Shown here in pieces: positions 33,791-46,500 of a DNA stretch of 64,000 bases (its first letter is position 1; each line of letters opens with the position of its first letter). The stretch spans positions 9,817,165-9,881,164 of the forward strand of contig CM067568.1 in NCBI GenBank assembly GCA_034336665.1, read 5' to 3'. This DNA is from Luscinia megarhynchos. Its lineage: Eukaryota > Chordata > Aves > Passeriformes > Turdidae. The notes beneath the pieces were generated by a model. The model saw only the letters and a program-made list of their open reading frames with translations. It ran no database searches and was not told the DNA's origin. The translations under genes were made by a program, and so were the position numbers.

Positions 33791-34265
33791 CTGGGCCCTC
33801 TGCAGAGCCACTGCCTGGCAGGGTTTGGCTGTGGGGGCGGGCAGGGAGCCAGCAGCAGATCCATGGGTGCTGTGGTCAGAGCCCAGGTGGGGTCTGTCAG
33901 GGGGGAACACGGAGCTGCCTGCCCCCTCAGGCACCTTTCTTTGCTGTCCCCAAGGTGGAATCTCCTCCCCTCCAAAAGTCCCAAGATCTACAAGGGACCC
34001 CTGGGAACAGGCCCCGGGGCACTCGGACTATGATGATGTCGGCAGCAGCGCCCTGGAGACGGCGCCATGAGGATTCCCTGGCCATGCCCCAGCCCTGGGG
34101 ACATGTGTGTGGCAGTGTGGTGGAGCCCGGCCTCCAGAGAGGGGCAGCCCTGCCCACAGAGGTCACTACTTCCCTATCCATCCCTGCAGGAAAAGAGCTT
34201 CTTTGTAGGGATTTTCTTGGATTTCAGCGTGAATTTCCTTCCCTTTTTGCTCATTAAAACTGGAC
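33791..34265 (+). pseudogene. SRCR intron 12, exon 13 and 3' UTR, detached copy
   Basis: Plus-strand SRCR 3' end without its upstream exons. Exon 13 at 33955-34070 is fully open (116 bases, ends ETAP and TGA), and ATTAAA lies at 34253-34258. Orientation flips at about 33790. Exon 13 identity to copy B is very high. Confidence 0.75.
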
Positions 34266-34383
34266 TTGTTCGAGAATCACTGCTGCTGCAGTAATCTCCA
34301 TCCCAGGTACAACAGCCATTCCCTGGCATCACACGGCAGGAACTGGAAATACAGACAAATCCCAGGGATTTAGGGTGTCACAG

Positions 34384-35351
34384 GAAACAGAACTGGGAAA
34401 TTGCTGGCATTGTGTGTAGGATCTTTATTTGGCACTGCCAAATGCACACAACTGTTCCCAGCAACACCGAGGGGGAAAGGCAGAGTGCAGGACCTGGACA
34501 ATGTCCCGCAGATGCAGCAGGATCTCCTCCCCGTCCCCAGGGCTGGGGCAGGCTCAAACCCGCAGGCAGCACTGAGAGCAGGACTGGGAATGGCTCTGGT
34601 TGTTGGAAGGGCTTTTCCTAAAGGAGGAGAGGTGTTCTGAAGGAGAGCAGCACTTCCTGCCCCCCGGCAGAGCCCGCGGTGGCAGGGCAGCAGGGCCATG
34701 GCCCCTGCCTGCGGCACGTTGTGCTCCAGGAGGTTGCCGATCTTCAGGGCGGGCTGCAGTGCCCGCAGAGCGTCCAGTTCCTGCAGCAGGGCCTGGCTGA
34801 AGCCATCCGTGCTCAGCCTGGGCATGGAGGAGGCAGGAGAAGAGGCGAAGGTGTTAGATCCTGTGGGGAGGGAGGTGCTGAAGCAGCCGCGATGCCGCTG
34901 CTGCCCTGCCTGTCTCGCAGCATCCTCTCCCCAGCTCGGGAATGCTGGGCGGGCGTGGCAGGGGCCGTGGCAGGGCCCTGAGCCCAGGCTCCGCAGCGGG
35001 CAGGCGGGATGCCGGAGCTGCCGGCAGAGCTGCAGGACGCCGTGGGCTCCCAGCTCGTTGTCACTCAGGTGCAGGCAGCTGAGACGGGGCCCTGCAGCAG
35101 CAGGCGCCCGACAGCCGGCAGCTGCCCAGCCTGTGGCACCGAGGGAAACGGGCCAGGAGGGCTTTGGCCTCTGCTCGGGGAGCTGCTGCAGCTGGGAAGG
35201 GCGGAGCAGTGGCTGAGGCCGCGGCAGCAGCAGCGGCTGCTGAGGCGGCGATAGCGCAGCGCGATGACAAGTGCCGGCAAAGAGGCTGGGAGGCGAGCGA
35301 GGGCCCCCGAGGGATCATTGCCCTCGGAGAGCTTCTGTCCCCTGGGCCGGG
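34384..35351 (-). pseudogene. NLR gene 3' end, truncated copy before SRCR-B
   Basis: Minus strand. LRR exon from 35130 (LRLSDNELGAHGV), last exon from 34817 (LSTDGFSQALLQELDALRAL, KIGNLLEHNV), AATAAA at 34429-34424. The last exon stays open past the polyadenylation signal, so no stop precedes it. The upstream LRR pieces continue beyond the solo LTR at 36032-36290 (REELPWPI region). No NACHT domain. Confidence 0.75.
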
Positions 35352-36031
35352 TGTAAGATTCCATCTGAAAGCCTCTCGTTTGTTCCGCCCAACGGCCTTC
35401 TCCTGACGTCTAAGAAGACCCCTCAAACTGCAGTTTAAAGGCGCTGGCCAGGGATGCGAGGAACACCAAGTGATTGTTCGCAGGTGGTGCTCATTGGACC
35501 AGGACTGGTTTCTCATGAGACCGGTTTACTCAAGAAGGCTCCCACAGGCGTGAGAACAATGAACTGGTCACAAGGACTGTTGGTGTGCCTGCAGGTTGTC
35601 GTGGTGCGCTGCTCTCGAGCAGGCTACTTGCTGTAGCGTCCTATTTCCACCTGTTTGTTGAAGAAACGATCTGCACATACAATAGTCCATACATCTTCCC
35701 ACCTTTTGGCCAGAAGCCACTCGCTTTGAAAAAAACTATAAAAGACATCCTCAAAATCAAGACCCCGAGATCTCCCCGGACGGCAACGTACATCTATTGG
35801 CTGGTTCCACGAGGATCGTCTGCCTGTCTTGGTAGCTATAATCCCAACCCCTCTCTCTGTCTCTCTCTCTCTCTCTCTGTCCCTCTATCGCATTTTAGTT
35901 ATTTTAGTTGGCACTAAATAAAGTGCATTTTTTGCAAAAGTAAACTGGTTGTGTCCCTTGCTGTGTCTTTTGCGCTTTGAGATGCCTAAAAAGAACTTAT
36001 CAGGACTCCGCATGTAGTGTGGACCCTGACA
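35352..36031 (+). repeat. Solo LTR inside the NLR fragment, first copy
   Basis: 680 bases, TGTAAG...CTGACA, plus strand, with a TATA box (CTATAAAAGA, near 35736), a (CT)n tract near 35855-35880 and AATAAA near 35919. The flanks CCGGG and CCGGC form a 5-base target-site duplication with one mismatch. The empty site is preserved at about 21275 and, inverted, at 2655. No internal viral sequence. Confidence 0.85.
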
Positions 36032-36290
36032 CCGGCGCAGCCGCCACCCAGGCACCAAGGCCGCTCCCGTTCAGGGTGTCCCCAGCTGAGCCGCTCCGGG
36101 CTCAGTGCCGTGCCTGAGTCCATGCCAGGCACAGCTCCGGGACACTGCCCGTGCCGCAGTGCCCGGCACAGCGGGGATGGGCCAGGGCAGCTCCTCCCGC
36201 CGCCGCCCAGCGAGGGAGCGGCACGTTCTGGCCGAGAGCAATTGCTGCGGTGCAGGTGGATGGGGAGCGGCTGCAGTTCCAGCTGCTCCG
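36032..36290 (-). pseudogene. NLR LRR pieces right of the solo LTR
   Basis: Continuation of the minus-strand NLR fragment (GRRREELPWPI). Matches 21280-21540. Confidence 0.6.
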
Positions 36291-37240
36291 TTTGCTTCCC
36301 GGGTGGGACGTCCGAGAAAAGGGGCCGAGTGTAGTATTTATGTCGAGAGGGATGAGACTGGCACAAACACCGGTCTCTTATTACTATTTCTGCATACCTC
36401 CTTTGACTGGAGTTGTTTGCCCCCAACTCTGATTCCTTCCCTCATAGGCAGCTTCACACCGCACTGTCTCCTTTTCTTACAGGCTGATCATCTCAGCACT
36501 GACGCCTTCTTTCCTCTCTGCGAGTTTCCTTCTTCCTTCTACAACACTGCCTAAACCACAAGCTGTTCCTGAGCCGGCCGCATAACCCTGACTGTGCCTT
36601 ACACAGGATGCTGTTTAACTTGTCTGTCCCTTGCTTCCTCAAAGTGCAACCAGCGGAGACTCTTGGTCTCAAATTCCAACTCCATCTGCAGCTGTAACTT
36701 GCGGCCAGGGACCCCACGCTCTTATAATACACAACCTCATCGGGCAAGATTGTCTTCTGCACTAATTCTCAAACTATTCTTCCATACTTGCAAACTCTTC
36801 TACTCCAGCCAGGAATTGCCAATCCTTTGCACAACAGAGGGCCGGGGAACACAGTTGCTCTCGGTCAGGTGAGGGACACTGAGAGAGAGAGCAGGAGACG
36901 GGGATGAGGAGAAAGGGCGACTTCGGAATGCTCTTTTTGTGCATGGAATGTGAAAGGGGTGGTAAAGCCCTGTACCTTTGCCTGGGACCCTCCCGGTAGG
37001 CAGCAGCTGGGGCGGTTTTTGCGCTCCTGTAGTAGGAAAAAATGGATTTACGATGGAGAACTCCTGAGATTTTGAATTGGGAAATCTTGGGTGAACGGGG
37101 AAGGAAACGTGAGGTCTGGATGTGTGTGTGGGTGTTTGGAGAAGGTCCGGGATCGGCGCGGATGTTCATGGATCCCCTGCTGTGAAGGTGCTGCCAGGGA
37201 AAGCGGATTCCTGCGTCGGGAATGTTCCGACAGAGAGTGT
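36291..37240. other. Unit spacer upstream of the SRCR-B promoter
   Basis: Near-identical to 51011-51965 and close to 21491-22480. No gene recognised. Confidence 0.5.
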
Positions 37241-37967
37241 GGTGATGGGTGAGCCCGGGAAGTTTCCTGTGGAGCGCGGCTGCCGAGCCGCAGGGGCGCG
37301 GAGCAGCGGCGTTCCCGGCGGCAGCGCAGGTGTCGGGAGCTGCGTGCGGTCGGTGGCGAGGCCGGGAGGCGCCGGGGGGTGAGCGCCTCCTTCCTGCCCT
37401 GGCGGCGAGGCGAGCGCGGGGCCACAGCTGCGGCAGCAGCGCCATGTGCCAGCGCCGCCGCGAGGGACCGGGAGCCGGCACCCGGCAGCGCCGAGCGGAG
37501 CCGGGGGCTGCTGCCACCCCCGCGGGGGCTGCGAGCACCCCGGCAGGGCAGCGCCCCAGAGATTAGGGCTGGCAGCTCTGCAGCTGTGCACCTGCAGCTG
37601 CTCTGTCGTGGTCTGTGGGTGAAGGCTGTCCCCATTCATCAGGATGGCTCTTGGCAGGCTGCAACAGCAGCAGAGCTGGAGGCTCGGGGGATACAGGAAG
37701 GGCCCCCCCAGTGCAGGTGTGGTGGGTGGGTGGGTGGGGGGGCTGCCTTCCCCCCGGGCCCATCCGGCTGGCAGCCCACTGTGGCGAGGTGTGTGACGCC
37801 AGAAGCGGAGGCCAGGCTCATATTTGGGCACGGAGCAGGTGATTGGAGGCCGCGGCCCCAGGGGCGGCCGATGAGGCACCTGCTAAAGGCTGCCCGGCTG
37901 CTGCTGCCTGCATTGGCTCGGGCGCTGGCGAGACGTGGCCTGGCTGCGCTGGCTCGGGGCCGCTGCC
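37241..37967 (+). promoter_or_regulatory. CpG-rich promoter of SRCR-B
   Basis: Same elements as in copy A: G-quadruplex-type run 37724-37742, CArG-like TCATATTTGG near 37818-37827, inverted CCAAT boxes at 37842-37846 and 37912-37916. Confidence 0.55.
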
Positions 37968-40900
37968 ATGGGGCCGCTGCCGGCGCTGGCGCTGCTCGTG
38001 TGCGCGCAGCTGTGTGCGGGTGAGTGGCGGGCGCTGGGAGCGGGGCCCGCGGCGGTGCCGGGCCCGGCTCAGCAGCCTCCGTGCCGCAGGCTCCGGGGAG
38101 CTGCGCCTGGTGGATGGCGGCGAGCGCTGTGCCGGGCGCGTGGAGCTGAAGCACGACGGGGAGTGGGGCTCCGTCTGCGTCTTTGACTTCGACTGGGAAG
38201 CCCGATGGGCCAGCGTGGTGTGCCGGCAGCTGGGCTGTGGCCGGGTGGCCAGGGCGTCCCCGTACTCCCCGTTCGGTCGAGGCACCGGGCGGATCTGGCT
38301 GCAGCCCTTCTTCTGCCGCGGCACCGAGAATGCGCTGGAGGATTGTCCGCACTTCGGATGGGGACGGCACTTCTGCGGCCACGAGCGGGATGTGGGGGTG
38401 ACCTGCACAGGTGAGGGGACACGCTGGCCGTGCTGGGACAGCCACCTTGTGCTGGAGCATCCCGGGCAGGGCTGAGCAGTGGCCCTGGCCTGGTGCAGAT
38501 GCCGTGGAGCTGAGACTGGCGGGTGGCAACATTCCGTGTGCCGGGAGGGTGGAGGTGAAGCTGCAGGGACAGTGGGGCTCGGTGGCAGACGACAGGTGGG
38601 ACACGGAGGACGCCGAGGTGGTTTGCCAGCAGCTGGGCTGTGGCTCGGCTGCCGGTGCCTATTCGGCCCACGAGAGCTTCGGCGAAGGGGACGGGCCCAT
38701 CAATGTAGCCCTGGTGGACTGTAAAGGATCCGAGACCACTCTGTGGGACTGCGAGATCCGTGGCTGGGGACCCTATAATGTCAACATCCATGTCTGGGAC
38801 ACTGCCGTTGTGTGCCAAGGTAGGTGTTTTCCTTAGGTGCAGATGTGGCACTTCATGTACTGCATCCTTTGCCACTGAGCGTGCGCTGCTCCTGCAGGAT
38901 TTTCCCGGCTGGTCGGAGGTGCCGGAGCCTGTGCCGGGCAGCTGGAGGTGCGGCAGGGCCGGGCCTGGCTTGGTGTGTGTGAGGATCAGGTGGACATGAA
39001 GGCGGCCCAGGTGGTGTGCAGGGAGCTGGGCTGCGGTGAGGCGCTCGCCGTGGGCGGCAGTGGCCGCTTTGGGGCGGCACCGGGACCGCTCTGGGACGGG
39101 GGCTTCCAGTGCAATGGCAGCGAGCCCCTCCTGAGCGCCTGTGCCCGGCGTGCGGCCCCCAGGCAGGGCTGCAGCGGCCGTGCCAGCATCATCTGCTCCC
39201 GTAAGTGCCGGGGACACCGGGGGCTCCGGGGCTCCGTGCGGCACGGCCGCCCTCACCGCCCTTCCTGCCACAGCCTACACGGGCTTCCGCCTGGGGAACA
39301 GCAGCTCGGGATGCTCCGGGCGAGTGGAGGTGGCCGTGCGGGGGACGTGGGGCTCCGTGTGCGCCAGCGAGTGGGAGCTGCCCGATGCGCACGTCCTGTG
39401 CCGCCACCTGGGCTGCGGCCGCGCCCTCGCCGTGCCCCCGGGAGGCTCCTTCGGCAGCGGGGAGGGGCCGCTGCGGCCGGACACCTTCGGCTGCAGCGGG
39501 AGCGAGCGGCACCCGGGCCAGTGCCCCGTGGCCGTGCTGGGGAAGCCGCCCTGTGCCCCCGGGAACGCCGCTGCTGTCGAATGCCTAGGTGTGTAGGGAA
39601 CCTGCGGGAAGATTCTTTAAGGTCCGTGGGACTCCCGAAGAACTAGAGTCAGAAAATACTGAGTTATTTTGGACTGAATTGTGGTCTCAGCCTCAGTCCC
39701 ACGGCTCTGCTGGTGGTTTGGCAGGTGTTGACTCCATCCCGTCGCTGCGGCTGGTGGGCGGTCAGAGCTTGTGCGATGGGCGGCTGGAGGAGAACATAAC
39801 CAGCCCGGCCTGGCGCCGTGTGCCTCTGCATCAGTGGGAAAAAATGGGATGCCCATACGGTGTGTGCGGTGCTGGGTTGTGGTGTGCCCAAGGACGTTTA
39901 CACCGCTTGGGAGAACGGCCACTGCACTGAGCAGCAGCCCCAGCGAGGTGGACATCGTGACTGAAGAGATGGACAACATTTCGGGCATGGGCTCTGCGCT
40001 GGCCAGTGGCTCGGAGGAGATGTGCATGACAACCGGGAGGAGATGGAGGATGTCTCACAGATGGGCGCTGCACCAAACCACAGCCTTGAGGAGATGGTCG
40101 TCGCCTGCTCAGGTGAGTGTCCCGGGAAGGGCTGGAGGTGCCGGTGGCCCAGGCTCCCAGCCCAGCCCGCCCTTCCGTGCTCCGCAGGCAGCCGGCAGGT
40201 GAGGCTGGTGGGGGAGCTCGGGCGCTGTGCCGGGCGCCGTGGAGGTCTATTCCGGAGGCAGCTGGAGCAGCGTGTGCCAGGAAGGCTGGGAGCTGCAGGA
40301 CGCTGCCGTTGTGTGCCGCGGAGCTGGGCTGTGGCACGGCCCTGGAGGCGCCGAAAGGCTGGGCGCTCGGTGGCGGCATCGGGGCCGCTGTGGCCGTGAC
40401 GCGGGCCGAAAGTGCTCCCGGGGAGCCGCAGGGAGTCTCTCTGGGAATGCGGGCGCTCGGAGCAGCGCTGAAAAGGGCGCCGGCCTTGGGGCAGGGGCCG
40501 GTGCTCAGGTCAGTGGCGGGCGCCGCCAGATCAGGGTCCGCAGAGGCCCCCGGGGGTTGGTGGCCGCGGCCGTGACCCCCCGTGCCCCCCTTGCAGAGCA
40601 GATCTCGGTGCGGCTGGCAGGCGGCCGCTGGGCGCTGCCGCGGGCTCCCTGGAGGTGTCCTATAACGGCACCTGGGGCCGCTGTGTGCTCCGACGGCACC
40701 AGCACCGCACCGCCGCCGCCGTGTGCCGCCAGCTGGGCTGTGGGGACCGGGCTGGCTGTCGGCCGCCCCCCGCCCCAGCCGGGCGTCCCCGTGCCTGGCT
40801 GGCCTGGGTGGGCTGCGAGGACGGGGCCCGCTTCCCTCTGGGGGTGCCCTCGGCGCCCCTGGCAGCTGCAGAGCTGCGGGCGCTGGCGGGCACGCCCACG

Positions 40901-42430
40901 CGTGGATTGTGGGAGGAGGACAGCGATGGCAGCACCGAGACAGACACTACCCCATATCCGGAGGGTGCCAGCAGCACAGGTAGCTCTGCCCGTGCCTGCA
41001 TCCCCCAGCCCGGGCTGGCTGGGATCCCTCTCTCCCTCACTGCCTGGCTGTGTCCCCACAGGTGTCCTCAGCAGCAGCACGCTGGCAGTGGGCGTGGGGG
41101 GACGGTGCCTGTGCCAACAGTGCTGTGCGTGGTGCTGGGGACGCTGCTGTGCCTGGCCCCTGGGTGCCCTGGCCGTGCTGCTGTGCCGTGCTCGTGCCTG
41201 AGCCGAGGTGGGTCCTGGTGGCTGTGGGCCGGGACAGACCTGGTTTGGGGGTGCAGGGGCTCCCGCCCTGTGAACAGCTCAGAAGATGGGCAGGGGTGAT
41301 CTTGGTGGCACCCACAGTGCCCATGATCCTAGGTAAATGCTGCCTGTGTTTCCAGGCCGTGGCAGAGCTGCAGATGCCATCTCCAACGCTGTCTACGAGG
41401 GAGCTGGACTACACGGCCATGCCGGAGTACCAGGAGGTGCCCAGTGGCCCAGGTGGGGGCAGCCCTTGTGCCCCAGCTCTGTGTGCAGGGAAGGCTCTGC
41501 CCTGACAGCCCCACGGCTCCTTCGGGTCCTGGTGTCCCTGCAGTGGCTCCTGGCCATGGGCCGGGTGTCCCCCTCAGTGCCAGAGCAGCCACGCTGTGTG
41601 GTGTGAGGCTCTGTCACTCCGCGGTGCCACTTGAGGCCACCCTCATGTCCCTGTTTATCCCCTGCAGGTTCCCTGTCACAGGAATGGGACAAGAAGCTGC
41701 CGTATTCCAGCCGGGGACAGCGTGGAGGGAAGTGACACCGCAGGGCAGCCCCAGGTAGGGCCCCCGGAGCTGGAAGGCAGCGGGGAGAGCAGGGGAGAGG
41801 GGACACAGCCGGCTGGGGAGCTGAGGGGACAAGTGCTCCCCCTTGTCAGTGTGCAGTGAAGCATTGCCTCTCCCTGCTGGACCCGAGGGTCACCAGCACA
41901 TCCCTGGTGGGAAGGCCGAGGGGATGGCACAGCCAGAGCCCTGCCAGGGCTGCTGCTCACTGCCATGGACCCCTCTGCATTTCCCAGACCCCCCTGCCCG
42001 GCCCCCAGCAAGGAATCCCAGATGGCTACGACGATGTCCTGGATGTGCCACAGGAGCCCCCTGCTCCCGACACCGGGGACACATCCAAGGGAGTGGCACA
42101 GCAGAGGTGGATCTGTGTCCTCCCCACAGGTCAGGGGCCTCACAGCTGCCCTGTGCCCTCTGCAGAGCCACTCCCTGGCAGGGTTTGGCTGTGGGGGCGG
42201 GCAGGGAGCCAGCAGCAGATCCATGGGTGCTGTGGTCAGAGCCCAGGTGGGGTCTGTCAGGGGGGAACACGGAGCTGCCTGCCCCCTCAGGCACCTTTCT
42301 GTTCTGTCCCCAAGGTGGAATCTCCTCCCCTCCAAACGTTCCAAGATCTACAAGGGACCCCTGGGAACTGCCCCCGGGGCACTCGGACTATGATGATGTC
42401 GGCAGCAGCGTCCTGGAGACGGCGCCCTGA
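37968..42430 (+). pseudogene. SRCR-B: WC1/CD163-like receptor copy with many small frameshifts from exon 6 on
   Basis: Exons: 37968-38019, 38090-38410, 38499-38819, 38898-39200, 39274-39588, 39725-40112, 40188-40508, 40597-40979, 41062-41207, 41356-41452, 41668-41754, 41988-42129, 42315-42430. Exons 1-5 (signal peptide, SRCR1-4) are fully open. From exon 6 nearly every exon carries one or more single-base indels relative to A and C, among them an extra A in the GGGAAAAAATGG run near 39842, several in exons 7 and 8, a broken end of the transmembrane exon near 41200 and an extra G near 41401. SRCR2 differs most from A and C (for example VDCKGSETTLWDCEIRGWG). The introns and the ERV-3 copies beside it hardly show such indels, which fits sequencing error in GC-rich exons; as given, only SRCR1-4 could be made. 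Confidence 0.8.
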
Positions 42431-42607
42431 GGATTCCCTGGCCATGCCCCAGCCCTGGGGACATGTGTGTGGCAGTGTGATGGGGCCCTGTCCCCCGGCA
42501 GGGGTGGCCATGGCCGCAGTGATCACCCCTCCCTTTTCAGCGCTGCAGGAAAACATTTCCTCTGTTGATATTTTCTTCAGTTTCATTGCGAATTTCCATT
42601 TTTGCCC

Positions 42608-42613
42608 AATAAA
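42608..42613 (+). terminator. SRCR-B polyadenylation signal AATAAA
   Basis: AATAAA about 178 bases after the stop codon. Confidence 0.75.
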
Positions 42614-42749
42614 ACTCCAAGCAGGAACTCACAGCCAGCGTTGGGAGCTCAGTGCAGCCTGGTCACTTCCCTTCCTGGTACATCAATCGTTCCCTGGGGA
42701 TGCTGGGCAGAAATTGGAATCTCAAACACATCCCTGGGATTGATGGAAT

Positions 42750-42903
42750 GGGTGGGAAGATCACTGGGATATTGCTGGCATTGTCTCGGGGTCTTTATTT
42801 GGCACTGCCAAATGCACACAACTGTTCCCAGGAACACCGAGGGGAAAGGGAGACGGCAGGACCCAGACCCACCCCGCAGATGCAGCAGCATCTCCTCCCT
42901 GTG
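42750..42903 (-). pseudogene. NLR 3' UTR end cut by ERV-3 (after SRCR-B)
   Basis: Same as 27960-28111: AATAAA at 42799-42794, broken at the same base by the ERV-3 LTR. Confidence 0.7.
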
Positions 42904-43536
42904 TGTCACGATTGGCTCAAACCGAGCGGGAGTCGTGATGGTTCATTCAACCCTGGGTGCAAAAGACAAAAAGCAAGAGACTCAGGTTTTATTCAGCAGA
43001 AACAGAAATGCAGTTTATTGTGTGTTAACAATTCAGTTTTGCGATAGAAGAGAACGAGAAAGAGAGAGAAACAGGTAAAGGAAACAAAGTAAAAGGAGAG
43101 AGAAAGTGAGAGAGGGAGAGAGGATGGGGATATAGCTACCAACAGAAGGGATGCATCCTCATGGTCATCCAAAAATAGACGCATCTTCCATCCAGTGGGG
43201 AGAAAGAGATCTCAAAGTCTCTTTAAGAAAGTCACTTTTTATACTCGTTTTCCAAAGTGAGTGGCCTCTGGCCAAAAGCTGGGGAGATTTATGGACTATT
43301 GTAAGCGGAGATCATTGCTCCAGGAAACAGGTGCAGGAACAGGACGCTATAACCAGTACCCTGCTCGAGAGCAGCGTACCATGGCAAGCACCCAGCACAC
43401 CTGCAAATAGTCTCTTGGCCAGCATCCACCTTGGCCAGGCCAGAACTCAGGTCCAGAGTGAGTGGTGGGGTCCTGGGTCTCAGTCTCTGATGATGGTCGT
43501 GAGGCAGATCAGAGAAACTTCGGACCGACTCTCGCA
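42904..43536 (-). repeat. ERV-3 3' LTR, second copy
   Basis: 633 bases, matches 28112-28744 with few substitutions. Confidence 0.8.
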
Positions 43537-46500
43537 CCACCCCGTGACTCACGATCATCGTCAAGAGCGCTCCTTCGTGGTGTTGTTTGGAGCCTTCAGG
43601 ACTCGTCCAAGTTGGTAGCGTATCCCAGAAAAACAGAGACAGAAATTTGGATAGAATAGAAAAGAAGTAAAAAGATAAGGGAAAGGAGAAGGGAAAAAGA
43701 AAACAAAACAAATAAATCAATTTTCAATTTCAGTTTCTGAATACAAAAAGTATAATTATTTTTTTTAGTTAAAGTAAAACAAATAATTTTAATCAAAGAT
43801 AATGAATTTTCAATTTCAATTCCTGATTACAAAAAGATAATGTTTTAGTTTAAGTAATACCGAATTCAAAATAGGCCAAATTTAATCAATAATCAAAATG
43901 CAATACAACTTAAAACAAGCAATTTTCATATTAGGATTCAAATAATTAATTTCAATTTTAAATGCAACACAACTAAAATAAGCAAATTTTAAACCAGAAC
44001 TATAGTACTCACTACCAAATCTTCTACGAAAAACACTATTACAAGCATTTCTTAAGCATGCACGCCCATTGCCCATATACACCAGTATTGTTTCAGGAAT
44101 CTCATTTGGATAAATTTCAAAGTTACAGACATTCTGTTCTGAGTCTAAGCAAATATCTTGAACTCTGATTGCATTACTTTCACAGATAAACCCTTGTTGT
44201 TCCCGGGTAATGCAAGTGTCCAAATTAATAATTTGCCACTTCTCACCAATTTGACGGGCCCATTCCCTGTGCTCGAAAGGATAGAGAATACCTCCATCAT
44301 GATTCAGCCCTAATGCAGTGATAGGGAATATTGAATGTACTGCAGCGTTTCATATGGTCAGTGCAAATGCTGTGGCTGTGTTTGTGCTGGGGTCGTAGGT
44401 AAAATTTACCAAGTTCCACCAGGACTGGAATTCTCTTTCAGAATCTGTGGCATTATCCCAAATTATTCTCCAAATTTCAGTAGGGAAAAAATGCCTTCCT
44501 TGCCCTCTCTTCTATTTGAGGCAGCAACTGACTGCATCCACAATTGTGCCTGTATACAGCTGAAAGAAAACAGCCGTGATTTATTCATACTTCCAAATCA
44601 ATACTATTCAAAATTCCCAATCCTGTTCCCACAACACCAGTTATGTCTCTTGTCATTCTATTCTTATAAGGATCCCACTTTCACAACCAGGTTGTCCAAC
44701 ACTCAAAAGAGGTTTGCAGAAAAGGCAAAAAAGCTGGCTGAACTTCTGAGACATTTTTTTGCAATGACAGTTTGACTTGTTTAAAAGACCATGCCAGATT
44801 AAACAATATTTGCTGTTGGCCAATTTTCTTAATTACCTATGGTCCAATTTCAAAAATTTTCAGGCTCAGTAAAACAGGTGGTTGGGTATCAGGTGTTACA
44901 ACATTAACAGTGAGTCCCACTCAGTGAATTCTTTTTACCACACATGAATATTGAAAAGAATATTGAATTCTTTTTACCACACATGAAATCACGGCAAAAT
45001 TGTACAACAATTTAATTTTGATTTTGAATCTCACAAAATAAAACACTGCTGTAAGGTCCTGTGCCACAGCTGTATACAGGTTCGATGAGGGATTCAGCAA
45101 TTAATCTTCATGTTCCGGGGTGTTCTTCTGTGAAAAGTAAACACAACAGAATCTGCCACAAAGAGGCAGGAGGTTAAAATGATGGAACTATCCAGCATGT
45201 AAGGTGGACTGGAATTGTGTTAACTTCCAATCATTTTGCTGCCAAAAAGGAAACCACTCTGTACCTCCTTTAAACACAGCCCAAGAGTCAGTGTAGATGC
45301 AAACAGAAGAGGCACTCCACACCTCAAGCTGGAAAACACTCCAAACAACCATCAGCTCCCCGACGTGAGAGCCTCCTCTTCCCCAGCAATAATTTGTTTG
45401 GCAGAAGCATCAGTGAATGAGAAACTTGCTGTTTGTTTGGGGGAGAAAGCAGAGGCAACTTTAATTACCGAGGCAGGTTTGTAGCAGCTGCTACCAGAAC
45501 TGTCATTTTCTGTTATCACCAGATTTTTACAGTTTCTTCTGTTATTGAGAAGATGTTAAAGTACTGCTTGATCGGGGCATACCACTTCCTGACTGAGGAT
45601 TTCTGGGCCACCCTGAAGGGGGAGATCCCAGTAGTGGCTGTTTTCAACAACTTCACTTCCTGAGAAGGTTTTTGAATTTTCTCTGAGGCAATTTGCAAGA
45701 TAAATCTTTCCAAACGGGAGATTATTTTTAGTTGGGCATCCCCACTACTTCTATTCCATCTCCTCCCACAAGGATATCATCAGAATATTGATAAATAGCC
45801 ACATTCTCAGCTTTGGATTTCTGGACTGGCCATACAGAAAAAGATGAAAGGAGAATAAGTGTCTTGGTTTCACAAGTCCTGTGTAAGTGGTTTGAGCCCT
45901 TCTTTGGCACCAGAGGGAAGAGGGCATTGTTTTACATTTACAGGTATTTGCCCAGGTGATTTATGGCCAGCAGTGAATTTTATTTCATGTATAATTTGTT
46001 ACCAGGCAGCTTTGTGAATGTTTTCTAGGAGTTGTTCGGGGGTACCAACTAAAGCTACAGGGTCTCCCCTTTCCAAGGGGTTGAGCCCCCCTGCCCAATA
46101 AGCCGCACGCTGAGTTGGGGACCATGAGTTCCGTTTGACTCCTCTTGTTAGGAACACCCCATGTCCCCAGCACCCACTGGCTGCTTGTTTTGATAATTCA
46201 GTAGCAGTGTACAAGATTTCTGCAGTGGTTATTTGTGGGTCAAAGTTCTTATAATTGATAAAATTGTATTCTGTTTTAACCACAGATCTCAAGCTAGGGC
46301 AGCAATGTTCCCCACTATTTTTCATCAGAGTTAGATCTGTTTGAGGATGTAATTGATTAATTTCCTTTTCCTCTGTTTCTTTTGGTGAGACATTGTGTTG
46401 TAACATCTTATTGTTTTTGCAAAATTTCCACTAAATTTTGCAGGGAGTCAATACTTGTTTTTTCTTCACTTATTCACATACAGCGAGTTTCTATAGCTGC

